Below, in pieces: positions 33,239 through 44,420 of a DNA stretch of 64,000 bases. The stretch covers positions 76,282,232 to 76,346,231 of the forward strand of contig JAVIAB010000041.1 of assembly GCA_032433765.1 (NCBI GenBank), given 5' to 3'. The first letter of the stretch is position 1. Each line of letters starts with the position of its first letter. The position numbers were made by a program, and so were the translations under genes. The notes under the pieces were generated by a model that was not told the origin of the DNA, did no database searches, and worked only from the letters and a program-made list of their open reading frames with translations. This DNA is from Megaustenia siamemsis. Taxonomy: Eukaryota > Mollusca > Gastropoda > Stylommatophora > Ariophantidae.

Positions 33239-33363
33239 CATTATATATAGACACATAATCAGAAGTGCATGATGGTGTTTCCTCCAAGGAGAAATTCAAA
33301 AGCTTCAAGACAACCACATTTGTTGACAAGGATGCTGTGATGTGCCACTGGCAGTTTGTATTA
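33239..33363 (-). CDS. CUB gene, exon B2
   Basis: The 125-bp exon lies between acceptor CTTTCCAG and donor GTACATT. It encodes NTNCQWHITASLSTNVVVLK, then a NFSLEETPSCTSDYVSIYN end. The CUB features are NCQWHI, the VVVLKLL strand, and C..DYVSIY.G with the acidic turn residue. Entry is phase 2, exit phase 1. The intron to exon A2 is 254 bp, the shortest in the gene. Confidence 0.93.
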
Positions 33364-33617
33364 CTGGAAAGAAAATTTAATTTAATTTATTGAACGTGTT
33401 GAACCCATATTTTAAAATGTATGATATGGTAGTATATGAGGTATATGTAACCCATGGTTCTTGATTATAATATACTCTACCTTTATCTTTGTGAGTGAGA
33501 TAAGCAGTGTATGTGATATGAATTAAAACATCAAAGAGGTTACGTATGGAACATACGTTGATGCATGTTATTCTGTGTTCATTATGGAAATGATGATAAT
33601 GTGTTTGTTGTTCTTAC

Positions 33618-33699
33618 CTTATATAATTGTTGGGGTAACCAGGTGAGGTAATGTACTGTGTATTATCATTGGCCCAATAAATAGTATCTGTACACTGAG
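33618..33699 (-). CDS. CUB gene, exon A2 (start of second CUB domain)
   Basis: The 82-bp exon lies between acceptor TTTTTGCAG and donor GTAAGAAC. It encodes QCTDTIYWANDNTQYI, then TSPGYPNNYI. The first Cys, WAN..TQY and SPGYPNNY motifs are shared with A1 and A3. Phases are 1 and 2. Confidence 0.93.
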
Positions 33700-34061
33700 C
33701 TGCAAAAATATACATCTTTTAAAATATATTTTGACTGGATATACTTGTATTGATTGTACACATAATAGTACTCAACAGCATAAAGCAACATACAATGCAT
33801 TTTCCTTAATCCCCTATGCTACCAGTGCAAAGTGTGACTACTCACAAATCAGAAGCAGAAGATAGTCACCACAGCAATGAGATTTTATAGAAAAGCGTCT
33901 AGAGCAAAACAGTAGAGACAAAAATTAGAAATGAGACCACACAAGGAAGACTTGTCATAAATATATATATATATGAATCTATATCAAGAAGGGAAATTGG
34001 AAAATCTGATTCAAGAAGCAGAACGAATAAATATAGATATTTTGGGCATATCAGAGACAAG

Positions 34062-34919
34062 ATGGAAAGAATGTGGGTACATAGAGGACGAAAATATACA
34101 TTTGTATACTCAGGAAACACAACAGAACATCAAAGGGGGGTAGGAATACTGATAAAAAGAGAGCTACAAAAATTTATAAGTAACCACTGGATATACAGTG
34201 ATAGAATTATACTACTCAAGTTGAAAGCAAAACCATTCGACATAGCAATAATACAGACATATGCACCTACTCAAGACTACGCAGATGAACAAATAGAGGC
34301 ATACTATGAAGACCTAAATAAAGTTATGAAGCAAGTGAAATCTTCAGACATCTTGATTGTAATGGGTGACATGAACTCTAAAGTAGGAAAAGGTAGATAT
34401 AAGACCATTATAGGAAATCATGGTTTAGGAAAAAGAAATGACAGAGGAGAAAGATTAATACAATTCTGTGAAGAAAACAGGCTGATAATATGTAACAACT
34501 ACTTTGAGCAAGAGAAAAGGAAACTATACACATGGAAAAGTTCTGGAGATAAGAAGAGGAATCAAATAGATTACGTAATGATAAAAGAAAGGTTCCGTAA
34601 CAGCGTAAAGAAAACCAAAAACTACCCTGGAGTAGATATTACTTCAGATCACAATCCTGTAATGATTAAAATGAAAATCAAACTAAAGAGAAACAAGCAA
34701 AAATCTAATTCATCAACAAATCCACTAGATATAACAGCTTTAAATCAAAAAGATATTAAAGATACCTATACAACACAAGTAAAGAACACATACCAGAAGC
34801 AGCTAGAAGAAGGAATTGAACAATACAGAAGAGAAAATCCTGTTGAAAAAGTAAAAGCATACAAGAAACCTGTGACACCTTACCCAAAAGAGAAAAGAAC
34901 AAAAAACATAAATGAATAA
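34062..34919 (+). pseudogene. LINE A AP-type endonuclease (285-residue open frame)
   Basis: Upstream, another frame from ATG 33,973 reads INIDILGISETRWKE, containing the catalytic Glu; a frameshift near 34,060 joins it to this frame. Here GGVGILIKREL, IIQTYAPTQDYADEQIEAYY, DILIVMGDMNSKVGKGRYK (Asp/Asn), GLGKRNDRGERLIQFC, YTWKSSGDKKRNQIDYVMI and DITSDHNPVMIKM (final Asp-His) are all present. It is a magnesium-dependent endonuclease fold that nicks target DNA. Similar sequences are annotated as craniofacial development protein 2-like; this one is a LINE domain. Confidence 0.88.
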
Positions 34920-35142
34920 CTAACACCATCTTAGAAAAAATGGATGAAAGGAGACAAGCGTAGAACACTGCCCAATACAATAAAATAGATAATGAGATAA
35001 GCAAAATGTGCAAAAAGGCAAAAGAAGACTGGCTCAGCCAAAAATGTATAAAAATAGAAACTATGGAAAGCAAACAAGACTTAAGAGGAATGCACACAGA
35101 AATAAAAAGAATGACTAATAAAAATTTAAAAAGCCACAGAAG

Positions 35143-35575
35143 GTGGATACATTGCAGACAAAAAAAGGAAAAATGCTAACAGACAATAAGGATATTATAG
35201 ATAGATGGCAGGAATATATAACAGAACTATTTCAGGATCACAGGGACAAGAAACCAGTTATAAAATGTACATCAAGATATAAAATCTTAAAATCTGAGGT
35301 GGAAAAAGCTATAAAAACAATGAAAAAGGGAAAAGCAGCAGGACCTGACAGCATACAGATAGAGATGATACAGGCACTAGAAGATTTTGGCATTGAAGTG
35401 ATTACAGACATATGCAATGACATATACCACACAGGATACATACCAAATGAACTAAAAACATCAACTTTCATTGCATTGCCTAAAAAGAATGGTGCAGTTG
35501 AATGCAGTGAATTTAGAACAATAAGCCTAATGAGCCATGTTACAAAAATCTTGCTAAAAGTTATACAACGAATCT
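35143..35575 (+). pseudogene. LINE A reverse transcriptase N-terminal part
   Basis: Frame 35,143-35,583 reads LTDNKDIIDRWQEYITELFQ, then KKGKAAGPDSIQIEMIQAL, YIPNELKTSTFIALPKKNGA and FRTISLMSHVTKILLKVIQ. It is the RT fingers region and is open until the GA-tailed insertion truncates it at VIQ. Confidence 0.85.
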
Positions 35576-36577
35576 CCGAATAACTGTTCCAACGAAACCT
35601 GTGAACAGTTAATCGGGGTCTGCATCTCATATGTCGATGATACCCACGTTAAGAAGAGTCTGCCGACTACAACACACCCAAGCATATGGATACTTTAATG
35701 TGTTTCTGTGATAGACATGGTTCATTTCTTGGTGTTTTTCCATGAAGATGGCTCATATCTTGATGTGTTTCTGTGCTAGCCATGGCTCATATCTTGGCTT
35801 GTGTGTGTGTGTGTGTGTGCTGGCCATGACTCATATCTTGGTGTGTGTCATGTTAGTCATATCTCATATCTTGGTGTGTCCGTGTTAATCATGTCTCATA
35901 TCTTTATGTGAGTCTGTGTTTAGTCATATCTCATATCTTAGTGTGTATCTGTGTTAGTCACGTGTCATAGTTTTGTGTGTGCATGTCTGGGTTAGTGATA
36001 TGTCATATCTTTGTGAGCATGTTTATGTTAGTCATATCTCATATCTTTGTGTGTGCATGTCTATGTCAGTCATATCTCATATCTTTATGCGCATGTTTAT
36101 GTTAGGCATGTGTCATATATCTTGGTGTGTGTCAGTGTTAGTCATGCCTCGTCTTGCAGTGTGCATGTCTGTGTTAGTCACATCTCATATCTTTGTGTGT
36201 GCATGTCTGTGTTAGTCACCTCTAGTGACTCGGGCAGATGGTGCTCGTAAACCTGGCAGTGCCGACCATCTAAGAGCAGAATCCCCCTACAGAAAAGATC
36301 ATCTGTTGCCTTGCAGGAAGATTGGGGACAATCAAAGGCTAAGGAAAGCAAACCTGAATAAAATGCTGGCTGAAATCGGATGCACTGGGCCACTGGCGCA
36401 GAACACAGTGCAACATTTTAACGGGTGTTCAGTCAGAGTGGATCTGGCAGACTCTAACTGTGATGTTCTGTCTGTGGGGGCGATCAACATACTTAACCTG
36501 ACAGCTGACTTCATGTGAGAGTCTGGAATCCTACTCTGATTGAGCCCTGATCGCAGAGAGAGAGAGAGAGAGAGAGA
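35576..36577 (+). mobile_element. GA-tailed non-autonomous element (copy 2) inside LINE A
   Basis: LINE A breaks at GTTATACAA and resumes at ATACAAGGAAGG, so ATACAA is a possible short target duplication. The element has a unique head (35,576-35,690), a degenerate GTTAGTCATATCTCATATCT repeat (35,690-36,215) and a core of about 300 bp (36,216-36,480) shared with 11,866-12,110. Its 3' end is shared with LINE D and finishes in GAGAGA. The core holds a 97-residue open frame (36,225-36,518) that is also partly open in copy 1; I do not recognise it. Confidence 0.78.
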
Positions 36578-37041
36578 TACAAGGAAGGATTCAGAATAAA
36601 ATTACATTAATTGAAAAGTACACAGAAGTAAACAAACCAATATATGCCTGCTTCATAGACTACACCAAAGCTTTTGATAGAGTACACCACAAGCAACTCA
36701 TAGAATGCCTAAAAGAGATACATCTAGATGACATGGACATACGACTAATATGTAAACTATACTGGGAGCAAACAGCAATAATAAAATATAACAAAGAGAA
36801 CTCTACACCCATTGATATAAAAAGAGGAGTAAGACAGGGATGCATCCTATTACCAAGCTTGTTCAATCTATACACTGAGCAAATCTTTAAAAACATCAAA
36901 GAGATGCCAGGCCTACAAATTAATGGAAAGATAATCAATAACCTAAGATATGCTGATGATACTGTACAATTAGCAGAAAATCCTAAAGATCTACAACAAT
37001 TACTCAATGAAATAAACATGACAAGCATACATATGGACTAG
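36577..37041 (+). pseudogene. LINE A reverse transcriptase palm, copy 3
   Basis: Resumes with LIEKYTEVNKPIYACFIDYT, KAFDRVHHKQL, GVRQGCILLPSLFNLYTEQI and NLRYADDTVQLAENPKDL: conserved RT boxes with the YADD catalytic box intact. A small deletion at 37,025-37,035 relative to 11,285-11,300 breaks the frame after TSIHMD. Confidence 0.85.
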
Positions 37042-37043
37042 AT

Positions 37044-37735
37044 ATGAATATCAAAAAGACTAAAACTATGATCATAAACAAAGAAAATACTCAAAACTCG
37101 CAAGTGGATATCAAAATTGAAGGAATAGACCTGGAGACAGTTCAGAACTACAACTACCTTGGACATACTATAATCAGTGATGGAAAATGTGCAACTGAAA
37201 TAAACAAAAGAAGGGGAATGGCAAAAAGTAATTTTAATGTCATGAAGAACATACTAACATCAAAACAAATAACACCAGGGCTAAAACTAAGAATAGCAAA
37301 ATGTTACATCTTCTCAATATTCTTATATGGTGCAGAAACATGGACATTAGTCAAGAAAACAGAACAGAAAATTGAAGCCTTTGAAATGTGGATATATAGA
37401 AGAATAGGTAGAATTGGATGGAAGGAAAAGAAAACAAATGATGAAGTCTTAAAACAACTAAAAATGAAAAGAGAACTACTAAGCACAATTCAAACAAGAC
37501 AAATGTGATTTTTGGGCCATGTTAAAAAACACAACAGCCTACTAAAAGTAATCCTGGAGGGGAAAATACAAGGTAAAAGAGGCAGAGGCAGACCAAGACT
37601 AACATGGACGAGTAACATCAAAAGATGGACAAATCAGCCATGACAACCTGCACCATCAAAGCAAGGGACAGAGCAGAATGGTGCTCCATGGTAGCCAACC
37701 TTCATTGCGGAGACGGCACTCGATGATGATGATGA
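37044..37735 (+). mobile_element. LINE A copy 3, thumb region, C-terminus and GAT tail
   Basis: Frame 37,044-37,508 reads VDIKIEGIDLETVQNYNYLG, LRIAKCYIFSIFLYGAETW and EAFEMWIYRRIGRIGWKEKK. A TGA at 37,506 interrupts what is RFLGHVKRH in the copy at 1,593-1,934. The element ends with GATGATGATGATAT at 37,724-37,737. Confidence 0.85.
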
Positions 37736-37779
37736 TATATATGGCCTTTGGCGTCTTGACAGACAGTTCATAGCAAGCA

Positions 37780-39030
37780 ATCATGATAAGTCAGTAGCTT
37801 GGTAAAAATATGAGTGTCCTATGCCGGATGCTACTTTGTTGAACAGCTTCTCTCATGGCTGAATCTGTCAATATTTGACAGAGAGATCCATCCAGAGACC
37901 AAACAAAATGTATTTGAGGTGCTTTGCCTTGTCTGCTTTGCACTTGCTCTTTTTTCTTCTGAATTTTATATTAACATTGCCTCAAATGTTGCTGTGCCAT
38001 TTTTTTTTATTTTTGTTCTCCATGTGCTATGATCTCCAGCCAGATTTTCCCAATTTCTTTCAGATACAGAATTCCATCAAGGAAGCCCTCCAAACATCCT
38101 TATATTTCCACTCTGGTCTGCCTTTTGGTCACTTTCTATCCTTGAGTTTGCCCAACAATATTTGTTTGGGAACACAAATGTTTGTCGTCTTCTAACATGA
38201 CCTAACCACCTTAGTCTATGACTTCTAAGTGTTGCCATTATGGATGGGAGTTTGGCTCCCCTCAAGATATTAGAGTTTGTTACATTTTCCTGCCATTTTA
38301 TGTTCATAATCTTTCAAAGACAACACACATGAAAGCTGTTTAACCTTTTCTCCTGCCCTACATAGATAGTCCAAGTTTTTGATCCACATAGAAGTGTACT
38401 AAGCACACAACTTTGGTGAATTTGAATCTTAGTCCTGTGTGTTAATTTTGTGTTGGCCCATGCTCCAAGTTTACCAAATGTGAAGGATGCCTTTCTGATT
38501 CAAGAAGTTATTTCTTCTTCAAGGGAGACAGTGATTGTGGCCACAGAACCAAGATAGGTGAACTTTCTCACAGATTCAAGGGGTGTGTTATTTAATGATT
38601 GATATTTAACTGCAGGGCTGGCTACACCTTGTTGAAGCACCACAGTCTTCTGGATACTTATTGACAAGGATAATAAATCACATGATCTAGCTAGATGGTC
38701 AGTCATTGACTGATGGATTCATTGTGAGCAGCCAGTGCTGTACCATCAATGAATAGAAGCTCCTCGATTAGGGTCTCAGTTGTTTTAAATTTTGACCTCA
38801 TATGTGCTATATTGAATAAGGATCCCTCAGATCTTGTACGGATGTAGATACCTCTAAAGACAGTTTTAAGCGCATTGTGTAGAAGGGCAGCGAAAAATGG
38901 TCTGAATAGGGTAGGGGCAAGGGCACATCCTTGTTTGACTCCACAGGTCATCTCAAAGGGCTTGGAAAATCTACCACTGAGCTGGATGGTCGCAGATATA
39001 TTGTTGTGAAACGGCTTAATCATCTTGAGT
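37780..39030 (-). mobile_element. LINE F copy, RT palm to C-terminus
   Basis: Minus-strand frames: 38,703-39,023 (FSKPFEMTCGVKQGCALAPT, ELLFIDGTALAAHN) and 38,500-38,706 (LESVRKFTYLGSVATITVSL). Through more shifts they continue to a C-terminus shared with 54,190-54,760. The catalytic FADD is replaced by FIDG, so this copy is inactive. Confidence 0.8.
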
Positions 39031-39289
39031 AATGTAGGCCAAAATCATCCACCTCATCATCTTTTAGTACTAGGTTGTCTCCCTTGCAATCCCTACTCTT
39101 TTGGCCAGAATAGATTGGCTAGTCTAGGGAACACCCCGAAGAGGTGAAGTATGATCTGGCTAGTTCTAGATCAGCGACCCTGGAGCAAGCAGTCAGCTAT
39201 AAGTTGCTGACAGCTTTCACCTTTATTGCTAACAGGTACAAAAAATGATATAGCTTGATTTAGTAGACAGGTCATTCATAACAAACAAG
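39031..39289. other. Unassigned intron sequence
   Basis: Contains a GC-richer block (39,115-39,215, GGAACACCCCGAAGAGGTGA) of unknown origin. Confidence 0.35.
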
Positions 39290-39830
39290 TGTGTAAGTGT
39301 AATAGTTACCAGCTAGGGTATCAGTGAACTAGGAGATTATGGAAAGTGCGCAGACTATGAGAATAGAACATAGGTACATGAAAGTATTCAAGATGGTGCG
39401 GTCTGGAATTTTCTAGAAGGGAGAAAAAGGGGTAAAATATTGTTTTAATGGTTATAACATATTTGTGTAGCGACTAGGAGACAAAGGAAATTAGAATGAC
39501 AGAATTTGATTGGCTGTACGAAGGAGCTTGGGATTGCAACTAGGGGGAAATATAAAAAGCTTAGAAGCCCACTCAACAGTCTGTGAGAGAGGGCAGTTAA
39601 CAGTCAAGCAGTCAGAAGGTAGTTAGCAGTTAGCCTCTCTCCTTTGGGTTTCACCTTGGTTAGTACAAGTTTGGTCAAGTTTGAACTCACTCTCTCTAGG
39701 AAGTCAAGTCTAGCTGAGTCCATTAGAACTAGTGTCAATTACATTTTAAGAAAAGTTGACATGGCTCAGCACCAGGATCAGTAGAATAAAGACAGTGCTG
39801 TTTTATGAAACCTTATTGTTCAGACTTGTT
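39290..39830 (+). other. Candidate solo LTR or promoter-bearing repeat
   Basis: The block holds a TATA-like GGAAATATAAAAAGCTTAG at about 39,548-39,566, a transcribed-looking stretch rich in AGTCAG and GTTAGCAGTTAGC, and AATAAA at about 39,785. That spacing (TATA, then about 230 bp, then poly-A signal) is the layout of an LTR. No gag or pol follows and I could not define the TG...CA ends or a target duplication, so this is an inference. Confidence 0.35.
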
Positions 39831-41041
39831 CAGATGAAAGTAAGATCTTGAGTGTGGTGACACTAGGACATACGTGCTCAGATCCCCTCATAAGTTTATC
39901 CTTCATTGTGTAGTGACTAACAACACAGGTGATGTGTAGTTTGATAAGTGTTTTTTGTGCCTTTCTGTGTAACACTCTCATCTGGCATCTGCCATCTTGA
40001 CAAAGCAAAAAAATAAGACATGGCACATGATGATGTTTCTGATAATTGTCTATTCAAAAATAAAAGATAAGCAGATATCATTACTGTCATTGGGCAGGAA
40101 AGTGCATGTCCTCTACTTCTCTTGGATACATCTACAATGGACCTCTTTCTAGTGCTCTCTCTCTGAATGCTTTTCTTAATCTAATCAAGGACGAAACCAT
40201 TTTTTCACCATGTAGACTGGAGGTCATGTTTTGAGCCTTGGTGTGGTCACATGTAAAGTAAGCCCCTTACATCCCTCACATATTATATTAATACACTTGA
40301 AATTGGTACAACAAAAATCAGCAAACTAAGAAGACCGCTGAGTTCAATGAGAAGAGACAGAACCAGGAATGAATAAATAAGGAAAAAAGAGAGTAACAGT
40401 GTTAGATCATATGAAGAAACAACAGATCAAATGGTTTGTATGAGTAACACAATCACAACCAGATATTCTCTTTCAGAGAACCTTAACATTCAGAAATAAT
40501 GGTAAGAGAGAAAAAAGAAGAATTTGGAGGCAATGGATTAATAAAATAGCAAACATAAAGAGGAACGCTATGCAGAAACATATTTGATATTGATTTGAAT
40601 ACTTCATACCTCCTCACTGTTGAAAAGTAATAGAAAGTCAAGTATGTAAAATAATATACTGTCAAATTAGCTGCATAATTTGTGTGTGGGAGGGTATTGT
40701 TTCAAAATAGACTTGAAAAAAGAAAGGGAAATGACTTTTGTGTGTACACACACACACACACACACGCACACACACACATGCACGCACACATACACAAAAT
40801 TGACTTAAGATAAAGTTCAACTTATTTATTTTTTGTGGAAGCTTAAAAATAAAATTTGCATTTCTTTTTTGCTAAATGAACATCACAATACTCTAAACAG
40901 GTAATATTTAACATTGTGGTATTGCTTTGTATGGATATAATAAATTTATCATCACAAATTGCACAGTAAATATTAAAATATTGGTATAATATACAGGTAA
41001 ATTACATTATTATCATGTAAATGTATTCTATTTTCTTGCAG
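39831..41041. other. Intron sequence of the CUB gene
   Basis: AT-rich. A (CA)n microsatellite lies at 40,745-40,798. Weak LINE-like remnants are at 40,330-40,590 (plus strand). Nothing else supported. Confidence 0.45.
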
Positions 41042-41300
41042 ATAAAGAACTGGATTTGGTGCCATTTGGAAAGTGTCCCCTTCCACAAATAAGACATATT
41101 GCTCCATATGTATGGGCTTATTTCTTGCCACTTAATGCACATAATTTTGTGCCAGCTGGTATTAATGAAAGTCAAAAATTTGTATTATTCATGAAATATC
41201 GAATGACTCTCAAGATTATTTGTTATTTCATTTTTAAAAATTATTTTGATGTTCCTGATCTTGAAATCCAGAGATGCATTTATACTTGTGTCTACCAATA
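41042..41300 (+). other. Unidentified open frame preceded by a splice-acceptor-like sequence
   Basis: TATTTTCTTGCAG at 41,029-41,041 is followed by an open frame of about 85 residues: KELDLVPFGKCPLPQIRHIA, then YVWAYFLPLNAHNFVPAGIN, to a stop at 41,299-41,301. It is antisense to the CUB gene. The composition looks protein-like (Pro, Trp, Tyr content above the intron background), but I recognise no family. It could be an exon of an unseen gene, a processed fragment or a transposon remnant. Confidence 0.25.
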
Positions 41301-41590
41301 ACTGTTACCTGGCTTTTCTTAGGATCTACCATTTATACTTTTGTCTATCAATAATGTTATCTGGCTAATCTTAGGATCTACCATTTATACTTTTGTCTAT
41401 CAATACTGCTACCTGGCTTTTCTTGGGATCTACCATTTATACTTATGTCTATCAATAATGTTATCTGGCTAATCTTAGGATCTACCATTTATACTTATGT
41501 CAATCAATAACTGTTACCTGCTTCTCTTAGGATCTACCATTTATACTTCAGTCTATCAATAACTGTTACCTGGCTTCTCTTGGGATCTAT
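41276..41590. repeat. 52-53 bp tandem repeat overlapping the splice donor of CUB exon C1 (about 6 units)
   Basis: Units read CTACCATTTATACTTTTGTC then TATCAATAATGTTATCTGGC and TAATCTTAGGAT. The last unit overlaps the 3' end of exon C1 (41,570-41,590). Each unit therefore carries a copy of the exon end and donor. Read on minus, units 1, 3 and 5 keep CAG-GT, while units 2 and 4 have CAG-AT. Confidence 0.85.
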
Positions 41591-41728
41591 ACTGAAATTG
41601 AAAGCCTTCAATGCTAACATCCAAAATAGAATGGTACACAATTGTCACAATGCCACTGGTGCTTGTGAATATTGCATTTTCAACTTCACCACAGATTCGC
41701 TGCATTCTGGGAGATGTTGTGCTGTTAC
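41570..41728 (-). CDS. CUB gene, exon C1 (end of first CUB domain in the window)
   Basis: The 159-bp exon lies between acceptor TATTTTTAG and donor GTAACAG. It encodes NSTTSPRMQRICGEVENAIF, then VTIVYHSILDVSIEGFQFQY: ICG cysteine, TSTSGIVTIVYHS strand, and the GFQFQY end. Phases are 1 and 1. Its donor has been duplicated in the adjacent tandem repeat, which could shift splicing. The intron to the next exon (A2) is 7.9 kb. Confidence 0.93.
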
Positions 41729-43679
41729 CTAAAAATAAAAAAATAAAATAAACTCATGAATAAAAATACATTATACTACATTTGTTTCATAATTTCAATG
41801 CACTTGAACTTTAAGAAATAACATTGATTGTTTCATGATGTCCATACCATATTTACATTCATAAACTTGGTATTTCTTCAAATAAAAATATAGTTTATAT
41901 TTAATCTGGAAACAATTATATTTTCATAGAATAAATGTTGTGACCAAAGAAATTAATGAATTAAATGCTCTGATTGAGCATCTTATATATTTTAATTAAT
42001 GGCTGTGAATGTATACAGATTTTTACAGTTGCATATCTTTTTATGTTATTCCTAGTGTCATGCTGTGTAGGCATCACAGGGTTTGTGCAGGGACTGTTTC
42101 ATTATCATTATGTTCACTTTGTACCAAATATAGAATAAAGGGTATGTGCTACTACTTTCTGAGATACTGTGCTGTTAGTTCTTGCAAGTATCACATATTT
42201 TTAAACTTATAACTAACGTTACATGATTTTTCTACATTAAATCTCTTTTTTTGTTTTTATTGTTCTTTTTCACAATCTATATTACATTTGTTATCTGAAG
42301 CTTCTTTGATATGTTTGGTGGTAATTATGTTTATATATCCATATGACTATTGACTCTCTTTGATTGAAGTAAAATGTACATTTGTTTTAAGACCACCATC
42401 ATTTTCATATACATTTGTAAAGGTTGTATGAATATAATTTGAAATGGGAATGGTAAAAAAAATATATCTGAACAAAAACTCTACAAGATAAATCTAATGA
42501 ATCAGACAGTAACCCACATAAATGTAAAAAATGGTGGTGTTTCTGTTACTTCATCTCTGTTTCTCCCTAATAGAACTTTGTCTAATGTGCTTTTATCATC
42601 ATTACTACTGGGCCAAATTGTAAAGTAAACTAAAACACATCAGTTACAACACCGTTGCTGCTCATATACTGCTCTTTATATTTTTCCTTAAAGTGCTTCA
42701 TTACCCAACTCTGTATAAGTGGCCAGTACATTTATTCTTTTTTACTCTTTGATTTGCTCATTTATGTCTTTCCAGGAAGATAAAATACACATGCTTCTTC
42801 TGTTTTATATTCAAAGTGGTTAGTAGAAGTGGTATTTTAAAATGTAACAAGAATTTGTGGTTAAAAATGTAATAATACATCCCTCAAAACTCTCAGATTT
42901 CCCAAACTCTGGTCTTTTGTTACAAGCATTAAGTACAAGAATATCATTTATACATAAATATTTGCTTTAGCTAAAAGATTGTATGTTTTATGTATGGAAC
43001 CACAAATTGTAACCACTTCCATAAAATATAAATGTAGAGAATGAGTGGAATGTACTAGGCTCAGAATGTCTTCCCTCATGAACATTGAAAAATCTCCAAC
43101 GGTTAGAGCTAAAATGTCACTCTGAAATGAAAATAAAAACTACTGTGCCCACAACAATTTAAACATTTGGTTAATTTAATTACAATTTCTTTAATAAAAG
43201 TGCTTTTTGGGCAGTAATTAGATATTGCCAAATGAGAATGTACCACAAAAAATAAACTGTTACATAATTCTAGATTCTAGTTCCAACAGCCTTCACACTG
43301 GGTTTGCAGTCTAATTTCCTTCAAGTTCCTATCTAGGTGAACTTATCAATCTAAAGTAAGGAAATTAACATTGCTTTCTTTGCCACTCTTATCAGTGTTT
43401 TAAGGGTTTCATGAGACACCTTTCTATTTCTTCTGATTTCCATTACAGTGCTTGTTATATGATTCTAGTTACTTTATCTCATCACATGTCTGACATGTAC
43501 CCATCTTCTCTTACTGATTTTAGGTGAGCCTATTTGCTGCATTGTCATATCTCTTATTTCTGAACTATTCTCAAAGTCATAAAAATGTATACAATGGATT
43601 TTCCTTATACATTTGTTTTAGAATTCATTTAATTTATTTCTTTAATTCATTTCTAAATTTCACATACAAACATAAGAAC
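41729..43679. other. Intron of the CUB gene, AT-rich
   Basis: About 2 kb without a supported gene. Short open frames (for example 43,524-43,742) look like chance or LINE antisense. Near 43,400-43,640 the text resembles complement of a LINE C-type end, too diverged to fix. Confidence 0.45.
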
Positions 43680-44420
43680 CATCATCATCATCAAGTCGCA
43701 TGTCCTTTACAGAATGTTGCATTCACCACAGCCCGATTGTAAGAATCTGTCTCTAGCCAGATCTCCCACTTCTTCTGTTTTCATGTTCAAGGTCTCCATG
43801 ATATCTTGAAATCACCTTCTTTTGGTCTGCCCCTGTTGCGTCACTTAGAAACCATGCCTTTAATAATTTTTCTTTCCAGCCCACTGTGTCTTTTGATGTG
43901 GCCATAGTATTTTAATTTCTTCTATAGAATGGTGTTTTTAAGCCAGTTCCTTTTAATGTTTAAATTTTTTAATATGTCTTCATTGTTTTTTTTCAGTATC
44001 CAAAGTATCTTTAAGGATTTTCTGTAACATTTTGTTTTGAATGAATAGATTTTCTTCCTCGTTGTTTGCGAGACTGTCCATGTTTCACAACCGTATTTTG
44101 CTATCAGAAATATATATGCCCTCAGTAATTTTAATTTTACTGCCTTGATGGTATTGTGCTAAATGTTCTTCACTTCTAACTTTCACGTGCAAAAGTAAGA
44201 ATGGATTGTTTAAATTAGTTAAAAATACTAAGCTAATCCTCATATAAAATGTTTTTTTCTATATTTTTTTTCAAGTTTTCTTAAAGCAAATGCTGCCTTT
44301 CCTTTTCTGGTTGTATCCTCCCTTTTTCTCTTCTTCTTCTTGATACATGCACATTTAACAATATACAAAGTGGTTTACTTCTTCCACTAAATCCCTTCAA
44401 GCACAAATAATCTAACAGTA
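43680..44420 (-). mobile_element. Decayed RTE-type LINE 3' part, minus strand
   Basis: CATCATCATCATCAAGTCGC is the complement of a GATGATGATG tail. The minus strand then reads fragments such as GRPKEGDFKIS and NEDILKNLNIKRNWLKN, as in other LINE C-termini here. Many stops and frame changes indicate an old insertion. Confidence 0.6.

Larger units (their letters stand above)
33960..35575 (+). mobile_element. LINE A copy 3, near full length, 5' half
   Basis: Endonuclease, linker and RT N-terminus run in order on the plus strand within the intron between CUB exons C1 and A2, antisense to that gene. It is split at about 35,575 by a GA-tailed element and resumes at 36,577 to a GATGATGATGAT tail at 37,735. 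The 5' end is near an AT repeat at 33,960-33,973; the first endonuclease motif is absent, so it is slightly 5'-truncated. Confidence 0.85.

Noticed and set aside
34062..34919. Host gene for craniofacial development protein 2
   Set aside because: The domain is an AP-type endonuclease followed by reverse transcriptase motifs and a GAT tail; the name is a common mis-transfer to LINEs.
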